A stretch of 64,000 nucleotides of DNA, taken from NCBI GenBank assembly GCA_001784435.1, contig MFQZ01000001.1:1-64000 (forward strand). The letters run 5' to 3'. Made by a program: the position numbers and the translations under genes. The notes under the pieces were generated by a model. It searched no databases, was not told the DNA's origin, and saw only the letters and a program-made list of their open reading frames with translations. Positions 51,136 to 57,405 of this stretch are shown one piece after another. The stretch's first letter is position 1, and every line of letters starts with the position of its first letter. This stretch comes from Candidatus Magasanikbacteria bacterium RIFOXYC2_FULL_42_28. Its GTDB lineage: Bacteria; Patescibacteria; ABY1; Magasanikbacterales; GWA2-37-8.

Positions 51136-52901
51136 ATATTCAACAACTGCGAAAATTAGAACCGCAAATAATCGCGCTTGGTAATCACCGGCCGATTTTG
51201 CAGTCAATGTTGGATTTTGATTTTTATTGTGGCCGAACCGAGCCGACACTTAAAGCAATTATCGGCACCGGTAAAAAATTTGAGAAATTTTTCTTTGGGA
51301 AACGTGAAATCTTAATTCCGGTATATCATGATTTAAGTCATGATATAAAAATTAACGCCACTATCAACGGCTTAATCAACGTCAATTCCGGTAGACGCAC
51401 GCTCGCCTCTATGCGCGCGGCCATATCAGCTTATCCCAATTTAAAAACAGCCGTACTATTTGCCGAAAATGTGCCGGAAAAACATTCTTTGGAAATGGAC
51501 AAATTAGCCAAAACCAAAAACATCACCATCACCGGTCCGGCCAGTGTGGGCATTTTAATCCCCAATCATTTAAAAATCGGCCCGATCGGGGGCGTAGACC
51601 ATCGCCAGTTATTATCGGCGAAATTATTTGACACGGGCGCGACCGCGGTGTTGTGTTCGTCCGGCGGTATGAGCAACGAAATTATCAACTTACTCGCCCA
51701 CGCCAACATTCCCCTCTCGTTTGCCGTGGCGTTTGGTGGTGATCGCTTTCCGGTGCTTACTCCCAAAGAAGCATTTTTGGCCGCGGAAAATGACCCCAAC
51801 ACTAAACAAATTGTTTACTTCGGCGAATTAGGCGGATATGATGAATACGAACTAGCCGAATTATTAAAAAAGAAAATCATTACTAAGCCCGTTATCGCCT
51901 ACATCGCCGGCAGTGTGTCCGCGGTCTTTAAAGAACCACCCCAATTTGGCCATGCCAAAGCGTTGGCGCAACGCGGGGCCGAAACCGCCGTGGCCAAAGC
52001 CGAAGCCCTTACTGATGCCGGCGCGCTCGTAGGAAAATCATTTGCTCAATTTTTAAATTTAATTACTAAAAATATTATGACTCAAAAATCTCCACCCCAA
52101 ACCCAAATTGATTTATCAGACCGCCGCGCTTCGCTATTTACCTGTCGCATTTCCGGTGATAAAAACGGTAGTCCGACAATTTTAGGACAAGAATTGGTCG
52201 CGGCTGTAAAAACCATGAGTTATTCCGAAATGGTCATCGCCTTACTACTTGGTAAAAAACCTAAATCAAAAGAATTGGCGCAATTTACCGATTTGGCACT
52301 AAAACTTTTAATTGACCACGGGCCGTATGTGTCTGGCGCGGTCAACACGATGATTACCGCGCGCGCGGGCAAGGATTTGGTATCGGCCTTGTGCGCCGGA
52401 CTACTCACCATTGGCGACCGTTTTGGCGGAGCGATTAACGAAGCGGCCTTGAATTGGTTCACAGCGGTAAATCAAAAAATAGCCGCCGCAAATTTCGTAG
52501 AAAATTTTGCCAGCGCCAAAAAAATTATCGCCGGCATCGGCCATAAAAAATACAGTTCGCACCAGCCGGATGAACGGGTAAAATTAATTTTGGAATTTGC
52601 GAAAAAATTAAAATTCCACCCGCATTTGGATTTTGCGTTAGGAGTAGCCAAAATAACTTTGGCCAAAAAAGCTAATTTGATTTTAAATGTGGACGGCGCT
52701 TTGGCAGCGGTGCTGTTGGATTTGTTACAAGAAAAAGAAAATTACCAAAAAGAAGAATTGTCCGAACTAATCGCTTCCGGATTTTTTAATTCACTATTCA
52801 TCCTCGCCCGCAGTGTCGGGTTCGCGGCGCATTTCTTGGAACAACGCCGGCTGGATGAAGGGCTGTTCCGCTTGCCGGAGGATAGTGTGAATAATGGTTA
52901 A
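51129..52901 (+). CDS. aclA: ATP-citrate lyase, CoA-ligase/citrate-synthase-like subunit
   Basis: The 590-residue subunit corresponds to the C-terminal half of ACLY. CoA-binding part with the phosphohistidine site in FGHAKALAQRGAETA (His about 275; the family usually has GHAGA). Citrate-synthase-like lyase part with LLIDHGPYVSGAVNTMITARAGKDLVSALCAGLLTIGDRFGG (His about 397) and ILNVDG (Asp about 522). GIGHKKYS replaces the usual GIGHRVKS, an Arg-to-Lys change. Catalytic residues look kept. This enzyme is rare outside reverse-TCA bacteria and eukaryotes. Confidence 0.9.
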   Translation: MLNIQQLRKLEPQIIALGNHRPILQSMLDFDFYCGRTEPTLKAIIGTGKKFEKFFFGKREILIPVYHDLSHDIKINATINGLINVNSGRRTLASMRAAISAYPNLKTAVLFAENVPEKHSLEMDKLAKTKNITITGPASVGILIPNHLKIGPIGGVDHRQLLSAKLFDTGATAVLCSSGGMSNEIINLLAHANIPLSFAVAFGGDRFPVLTPKEAFLAAENDPNTKQIVYFGELGGYDEYELAELLKKKIITKPVIAYIAGSVSAVFKEPPQFGHAKALAQRGAETAVAKAEALTDAGALVGKSFAQFLNLITKNIMTQKSPPQTQIDLSDRRASLFTCRISGDKNGSPTILGQELVAAVKTMSYSEMVIALLLGKKPKSKELAQFTDLALKLLIDHGPYVSGAVNTMITARAGKDLVSALCAGLLTIGDRFGGAINEAALNWFTAVNQKIAAANFVENFASAKKIIAGIGHKKYSSHQPDERVKLILEFAKKLKFHPHLDFALGVAKITLAKKANLILNVDGALAAVLLDLLQEKENYQKEELSELIASGFFNSLFILARSVGFAAHFLEQRRLDEGLFRLPEDSVNNG

Positions 52902-52924
52902 AAAACCAACAATGCAACTTAAAC

Positions 52925-52954
52925 AAAAACACCTCTGCCAACAGAGGTGTTTTT
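52925..52954. terminator. Bidirectional terminator after the ATP-citrate lyase genes
   Basis: A perfect 13-bp stem (52925-52937 with 52942-52954; AAAAACACCTCTG / CAGAGGTGTTTTT) and a 4-base loop, 24 bases below the aclA stop. It separates aclBA from the corA operon. Confidence 0.85.
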
Positions 52955-52958
52955 GTGG

Positions 52959-52964
52959 TATAAT
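52959..52964 (+). promoter_or_regulatory. -10 box upstream of corA
   Basis: A perfect TATAAT follows the terminator stem by four bases. The -35 region, 17 bases before, would lie inside the hairpin arm and has no good match. A start near 52971 would leave a leader of about 23 bases. Confidence 0.5.
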
Positions 52965-52993
52965 ATAATTGTTTACAAATCTAATCGCTAAAT

Positions 52994-54004
52994 ATGCCAA
53001 CCGCCAAAAACAACGCGCCAAAAAATAACATCGACCTGTTTGACTACGACGCTAAGAATTTCATAGAAAAACGCGTCAAGTCCATTGATGATTGTATCCC
53101 CTACAAAAATACTCCGAGCGTTACCTGGATTAACATTGACCGCACGCCACCTTTGGCATTTTTAGAAAAATTGCAACTGGGATTTGATTTACATCCGGTT
53201 ATCGTAGAAGACATTACCGGTCCCAACCAACGCCCCAAAGTGGAAATTTTAGATGACTACATCTATGTGGTTTTTCGTATGCTTACCATTGACGAAGAAC
53301 ACAAAAAAGTTATGAGCGAACAGGTAAGTTTGGTATTGTCGCATAAATTTCTAATCACTTTTCAACAAAACGTCGTGGGCGATACTTTTGAACCGGTGCG
53401 CGCGTTAATCCGTAAACCCACTACGCGTATTCGACATTTGGACACCGACTATCTTGCTTACGAACTAATTAATTCAGTCGTGGAAAATTATTTTAAAATT
53501 TTAGAATATTTCTCGGAAAAAATTGAGAAACTGGAGCAAGAAATTATTACCAATCCGACGAGTCGCAATTTAAACCATATCCACTCTTTAAAACGAGGGC
53601 TACTGTCTTTTCGTAAATCCATTTGGCCGCTACGCGAAGTTATCGGCATTTTGGAACGAGGCGAATCAACTTTAATTAAAAAATCCACCCGTATTTATTT
53701 GCGCGATTCTTACGAACGATTAATTCAAGTGATCGATTCGGTGGAAACTTACCGCGATATTTTATCGGGGCTATTAGATGTATATTTATCCAGTGTGTCT
53801 AACCGCACCAATTCGGTCATGCGCGTGCTGACGGTCATTACCACTATTTTCATGCCCTTGTCGTTTTTGGCCGGCTTTTATGGCATGAATTTCACCAATT
53901 TACCGGGGATGCATACCTCCTACGGCCCAGCTGTAGTCACCGCCATAATGCTCGTCATAATGGTGATAATGTTATCCTACTTCCGCAAAAAAGAATGGCT
54001 ATAA
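52994..54004 (+). CDS. corA: CorA-type magnesium/cobalt channel
   Basis: The 336-residue protein has a large cytoplasmic domain (1-270), a long stalk helix (about 230-290), and two C-terminal membrane helices (about 277-298 and 312-331). The selectivity motif GMN (297-299, FYGMNFTNLPG) is intact. It is a pentameric channel for Mg2+ uptake. The short basic tail KKEW ends at the start of the next gene, which it overlaps by ten bases. Confidence 0.95.
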   Translation: MPTAKNNAPKNNIDLFDYDAKNFIEKRVKSIDDCIPYKNTPSVTWINIDRTPPLAFLEKLQLGFDLHPVIVEDITGPNQRPKVEILDDYIYVVFRMLTIDEEHKKVMSEQVSLVLSHKFLITFQQNVVGDTFEPVRALIRKPTTRIRHLDTDYLAYELINSVVENYFKILEYFSEKIEKLEQEIITNPTSRNLNHIHSLKRGLLSFRKSIWPLREVIGILERGESTLIKKSTRIYLRDSYERLIQVIDSVETYRDILSGLLDVYLSSVSNRTNSVMRVLTVITTIFMPLSFLAGFYGMNFTNLPGMHTSYGPAVVTAIMLVIMVIMLSYFRKKEWL

Positions 54005-54744
54005 ATATGTGGCGTAAATCCATATTAATTATTCTGATTGTCGTCATTGCCATTGGTGTTTATCTCAATCGCTCTTACGCGCATTTTTTTAATTATATCA
54101 CTGATCACTTTCAAACTAACCCCACTATTAATTACAACTACGAAATTGGAATTGGACCACCGATAAAATATGTGGCTCTGGGTGACAGCTTGACTGCCGG
54201 CACCGGCACCAATGAACCGACCGACAGTTTTCCTTATCAACTATCACAAAAAATAGCAGCTGACGGACACAGAGTTGAATTAATGAATTTGGGGATACCG
54301 GGCGGAAAGGCCGACAACATAATCAGTGGGCAAATTGAAAAAACCATCGCGTTTAAGCCAAATTTAATTACTATCCTAATTGGGGTTAATGATCTGCAGG
54401 ACAAAATAAAAAAGACGATGTTTGCGCAGAATTTAGACAAAATTATCGTAGAGCTAAAAGCCAAAACAACCGCCCGCATCATCGTCGCGAGTATACCTCA
54501 TTTAGGCGCCTACCCGGCCTTACTTTGGCCACATTACCAATATTTTAATTACCAAACACAAAAATTTAACACGGTAATTCAAAATATTGCCACTGCCAAT
54601 TCCGTGGAATTTATTGATTTATATTCTTACAATAAAAATTTAGAAAAAACCGGCGACAATTTTTATTCACCGGATTATTTTCATCCTAATAAAAACGGCT
54701 ACCGCGCCTGGGCCGAATTTTTCTATGCAAATTACCGTAAATAA
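53995..54744 (+). CDS. SGNH/GDSL hydrolase, membrane-anchored
   Basis: The 249-residue protein has one N-terminal helix (about 8-27) and an SGNH hydrolase domain: GDSLTAG (nucleophile Ser65), the Gly in NLGIPGGKADN, GVNDLQD (about 128-134) and DYFHPNKNG (catalytic Asp and His, about 222-230). Lipase/acetylesterase-type enzymes of this group often de-acylate surface glycans. It is encoded together with an acyltransferase that it overlaps by 20 bases. The start may be Met5 (54007) instead. Confidence 0.88.
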   Translation: MAINMWRKSILIILIVVIAIGVYLNRSYAHFFNYITDHFQTNPTINYNYEIGIGPPIKYVALGDSLTAGTGTNEPTDSFPYQLSQKIAADGHRVELMNLGIPGGKADNIISGQIEKTIAFKPNLITILIGVNDLQDKIKKTMFAQNLDKIIVELKAKTTARIIVASIPHLGAYPALLWPHYQYFNYQTQKFNTVIQNIATANSVEFIDLYSYNKNLEKTGDNFYSPDYFHPNKNGYRAWAEFFYANYRK

Positions 54745-55846
54745 CCCCGAACAACAAACGTTAATTTTTGGAATTATTTTTTTAGTGGCGCTAATAGCAT
54801 TTTTACGATTTCGAAAAAATAATGGCGATTTATTCCCCACCACAACGACGAACGAATTAAAAGGAGTGGCGATTATCGCGATCGTCTTGGCGCATATCGG
54901 CTATTTTTTATCGACCAATACGAAATTTCTATTCCCCTATTCAATTTTCGCCGGCGCCGGGGTTGATTTATTTTTATTTTTGTCCGGCTTTGGCTTGGCG
55001 GCTTCGGCACTAAAAAAAGAAATCTCCACAATTGAATTTTATAAAAAACGACTGAAAAAAATATTAGTACCGATGTGGGTGACAATGGTGATATTATTAA
55101 TCGCTGATTGGCTGATTTTGGGGATCAAATATCCGACTAACGCGATTGTCAAAAATTTTCTCGGTTTTTTCCAAACAGCCGATTTATTTAACGACATCAA
55201 TTCCCCGCTTTGGTTTATCACTTTAATTTTCGCTTATTATTTATTATTTCCATTAGTGTTCAACAGGCGCGCGCCCTGGATTTCGGCATTAATTTTATTT
55301 TTTTTAGGATATTATTTTGTCCAAGCGCCCCACGAAAAATTGCAAGATATTTTGCATCTGTGGAAATGGCATATTTTGGCTTTCCCGGTGGGCGTGGCGT
55401 TTGCCGATTTGCTTAATACCAAACTACTAAACAACACGGTTGCTAAATCAAAAAAATATTTTTCGCGCTTTGCTAAAACTACGTTTATCGCCCGGTTACT
55501 TTTGGCGAGCGCACTTTTAATAACTGGCTGGTATGTGGCGGTTGATTTGCGTATCGGCTCGGGCTGGTGGTATGAAGAAAAAATTTGTGTTTTAGTGGCG
55601 TTACTGGTACTATTGGCTTTTATGATATTACCGTTGCGTTTTACAATTTTAGAAATTTTGGGATCATGCTCCTACGAAATTTACTTAATACACTGGCCAC
55701 TTTTGTATCGTTATGATTTATTTTATAAATACCTGCCGGCCGGATTAGCGACCATATTATATTTTGCTCTTTTTATCGGCTTGGGATTATTACTGCAAAA
55801 AGGAACGGAATTAATCGCAAAAAAAACCCGACTGGGGAGGGCTTGA
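54725..55846 (+). CDS. Acyltransferase family 3 (OafA-like) membrane protein
   Basis: The 373-residue protein has about ten membrane helices and the acyltransferase-3 pattern: ELKGVAIIAIVLAHIGYF (with the key His), GAGVDLFLFLSGFGLAAS, FYKKRLKKILVPMW. This family moves acyl groups to sugars on the outer face of the membrane. Overlap with the SGNH hydrolase gene suggests the pair sets the acetylation state of a surface glycan. Confidence 0.9.
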   Translation: MQITVNNPEQQTLIFGIIFLVALIAFLRFRKNNGDLFPTTTTNELKGVAIIAIVLAHIGYFLSTNTKFLFPYSIFAGAGVDLFLFLSGFGLAASALKKEISTIEFYKKRLKKILVPMWVTMVILLIADWLILGIKYPTNAIVKNFLGFFQTADLFNDINSPLWFITLIFAYYLLFPLVFNRRAPWISALILFFLGYYFVQAPHEKLQDILHLWKWHILAFPVGVAFADLLNTKLLNNTVAKSKKYFSRFAKTTFIARLLLASALLITGWYVAVDLRIGSGWWYEEKICVLVALLVLLAFMILPLRFTILEILGSCSYEIYLIHWPLLYRYDLFYKYLPAGLATILYFALFIGLGLLLQKGTELIAKKTRLGRA

Positions 55847-55980
55847 TTTTATCTACTAGTCGTGCTAAAATTGGAAACGTTTAAATCGTCCGCCAAAGGC
55901 GCTGCGCCTGCCTCTGGCACGGGACACCCGCCTGTGGCGGGGGCTTGATTACGCAAAAAAATAACATACAAAATAAACAA
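55847..55980. repeat. Intergenic family D palindromic element before tRNA-Pro(CGG)
   Basis: The element spans 55889-55942: TCCGCCAAAGGCGCTGCGCC, CTGCCTCTGGCAC, then CCGCCTGTGGCGG. It matches the reverse complement of the copy inside the O-antigen ligase gene (13944-13994). A short relative (TCCGCCAAAGGCGGGA) lies at 1876-1891. No gene is seen here apart from the tRNA that follows. Confidence 0.75.
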
Positions 55981-55981
55981 A

Positions 55982-56054
55982 CGGGCTATAGCGCAGTTGG
56001 TAGCGCGCGTGGTTCGGGACCACGAGGCCGTGGGTTCAAATCCCACTAGCCCGA
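55982..56054 (+). tRNA. tRNA-Pro (anticodon CGG), CCA not encoded
   Basis: Acceptor arms CGGGCTA (55982-55988) and TAGCCCG (56047-56053), anticodon stem CGTGG/CCACG with loop TTCGGGA, anticodon CGG at 56015-56017, T-loop GGTTCAAATCC and discriminator A (56054). The following bases are CAC, so CCA must be added by the Cca enzyme. Confidence 0.94.
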
Positions 56055-56097
56055 CACATTAAAAAAGAAAGCAAATGCTTTCTTTTTTAATGTGTCG
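56052..56097 (+). terminator. Long hairpin terminator overlapping the tRNA 3' end
   Basis: A perfect 22-bp stem (56052-56073 with 56076-56097) contains A6/T6 tracts and begins within the last three bases of the tRNA. It should end the tRNA transcript. The T run on the strand of the tRNA is inside the arm (56083-56088), so a shorter version of the stem is the probable terminator. Confidence 0.7.
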
Positions 56098-56155
56098 CAG
56101 TCACTGAACGACGTGCGAACCTTTTTTGAAAAAAATATTATTGGCCAATAATCGA

Positions 56156-56225
56156 GTTTCCGCGCCCCGTCCGGCGGACGGGGCAACAAACAAGTTTGTT
56201 TTTTTCTGAAAGAAAAAGCGGAAAC
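56156..56225. other. Contiguous four-way-junction (cloverleaf) sequence element
   Basis: Every base takes part in a stem or its loop. Closing stem GTTTCCGC (56156-56163) / GCGGAAAC (56218-56225), 8 bp. Hairpin 1 GCCCCGTCC/GGACGGGGC (56164-56184, 9 bp). Hairpin 2 AACAAA/TTTGTT (56185-56200). Hairpin 3 TTTTTCT/AGAAAAA (56201-56217, 7 bp). All pairs are Watson-Crick. It may be a structured RNA or a mobile palindromic element; it lacks tRNA consensus bases. Confidence 0.65.
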
Positions 56226-56407
56226 CGTGAACCCGTTTGCCCCGACCAAGTCGTGGCAAAATTGTTCGCGACAAGCCCCCCCCCTGTCCGTTTGTGTTGA
56301 AAATTACTTTTTGCCTACCACCGCCAGAGGCGGGCAGGCGTATCGGGCGGGCGTGTCTGAGTGGCTGGTGGGTGGATATTAGTATTTAAATACTAATACG
56401 CATTTTT
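56226..56407. other. Non-coding spacer with C-rich and GC-hairpin segments
   Basis: It holds a C9 run (about 56275-56283), a fragment related to family D repeats (ACCGCCAGAGGCGGGCAGGC, 56320-56339), and a palindrome TTAGTATTTAAATACTAA (56379-56396). No coding frame with protein-like composition is seen on either strand. Confidence 0.5.
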
Positions 56408-56812
56408 TTAAAACTTATACCACTTTTTACGATTACACTTCTGACACGCTAATTGTAGATTTTTTATATGGTTTGATCCGTAACTTTCTGACGGTACTTT
56501 TTTCAGCTTTCCATTTTGCATCATTGGTCTCATCTTCCGCAAACTCTTACTTAATTGATTGCTCGCCACCGGAATAATATGATCTATCTGCTGACCTTTG
56601 GTAATTTTACAAATCTCGCAAATACCCCCTGAACGCTTTAAAAGTATTTGCAATAATTTTGGTTTTAACAAATTATATTCTTGTCTTTTAATCGCCGAAC
56701 TGCGAAAATCAAAATAATCACAGTACTTGCTCCCCAATAATTTTTCGTCACCGCCGGTCAATTTATCGGCAAAATATTTTTTATCTGCCTTATATTTAAA
56801 ATGTAAAGGCAT
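56408..56812 (-). CDS. HNH endonuclease
   Basis: The 134-residue protein has a C-terminal HNH domain (about 60-134): two zinc CxxC pairs (CEIC at about 70-73, CQKC at about 125-128), the DHIIPV catalytic motif (about 82-87) and HIKNLQLACQKCNRKKW at the end. The N-terminal 55 residues are basic and unassigned. It is stand-alone, with no intron, intein or restriction partner seen, though it lies beside the cloverleaf element and a tRNA gene, common landing sites for mobile DNA. Confidence 0.87.
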   Translation of the reverse strand: MPLHFKYKADKKYFADKLTGGDEKLLGSKYCDYFDFRSSAIKRQEYNLLKPKLLQILLKRSGGICEICKITKGQQIDHIIPVASNQLSKSLRKMRPMMQNGKLKKVPSESYGSNHIKNLQLACQKCNRKKWYKF

Positions 56813-56822
56813 AATTTATAAT

Positions 56823-56996
56823 TTATTTTTTCCAATCCCTAACCACAAACCCACCACGCGTCTTTTTCACCGTCACTTTTTGTTTTTCTTTCCACCCCAA
56901 CACGCGCAAAATTTCAATTGGAATAGTGACGGAAAAACTATCCCCTATTTTGATTATTTTTCTGATTTCTTGTTTGTTTAATTTTTGGAGTGGCAT
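56823..56996 (-). CDS. AbrB/SpoVT-type transition-regulator-like small protein
   Basis: A 57-residue frame from ATG at 56996 to TAA at 56823. The sequence IIKIGDSFSVTIPIEILRVLGWKEKQKVTVKKTRGGFVV follows the swapped-hairpin AbrB pattern (K-x-G-x-S-x-x-V-T-I-P-x-x-x-L-x-x-L-G-W). Members are DNA-binding regulators or antitoxins. The next gene down is an HNH nuclease ten bases away; a toxin-antitoxin relation is possible but unproven. Confidence 0.72.
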   Translation of the reverse strand: MPLQKLNKQEIRKIIKIGDSFSVTIPIEILRVLGWKEKQKVTVKKTRGGFVVRDWKK

Positions 56997-57030
56997 ATAT
57001 ATTTAAATAATGATTAAAAAAATTATCCTA

Positions 57031-57396
57031 TCAAAATTTTGACGCCTTTGCGAATTTTTTGGTTATAACCCAGTTTAAGCCAGCACCTAACCCCCAACCG
57101 ACAAGGCCAATTAAAATAGGGAAATAAATATGTAATCGTTCAAAATAAATTTCAAATAACGCCGCCGGCAAAAGTCCGAACAAAATCCAAAGATATTTAT
57201 TTTTATCACCAAAAATGGTAAAAATAAAAATTAGAAAAAAAATGTAGGCAAGTGGTAGACCAATTAGAACAGTCATATCAACATACCCGCCAATATGAAA
57301 AAAACTATCATAAAATTCCCCGACACTATACGAACTAAAATAAGCCAAAACCAACACCGCCGTCAACAATAAAATATTTTTAACTACTTTATTCAT
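57031..57396 (-). CDS. Small membrane protein, unknown
   Basis: 121 residues with four hydrophobic helices (about 6-25, 40-62, 68-86, 90-112) and a basic C-terminus (KKFAKASKF). No family recognised. It follows the lipase gene by nine bases and is probably co-transcribed with it. Confidence 0.6.
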   Translation of the reverse strand: MNKVVKNILLLTAVLVLAYFSSYSVGEFYDSFFHIGGYVDMTVLIGLPLAYIFFLIFIFTIFGDKNKYLWILFGLLPAALFEIYFERLHIYFPILIGLVGWGLGAGLNWVITKKFAKASKF

Positions 57397-57405
57397 AAAT
57401 TTAAA

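Noticed and set aside
55849..56046. A minus-strand frame starting MGFEPTASWSRTTRATN
   Set aside because: Antisense of tRNA-Pro(CGG) and a family D repeat; not a real gene.
56226..56407. Possible rRNA or other known RNA gene after tRNA-Pro(CGG)
   Set aside because: I found no match by eye to 5S, tmRNA, RNase P or SRP core motifs.
56408..56812. HNH gene considered as part of a group I or II intron or an intein
   Set aside because: No split gene, intron core or reverse transcriptase is seen around it.
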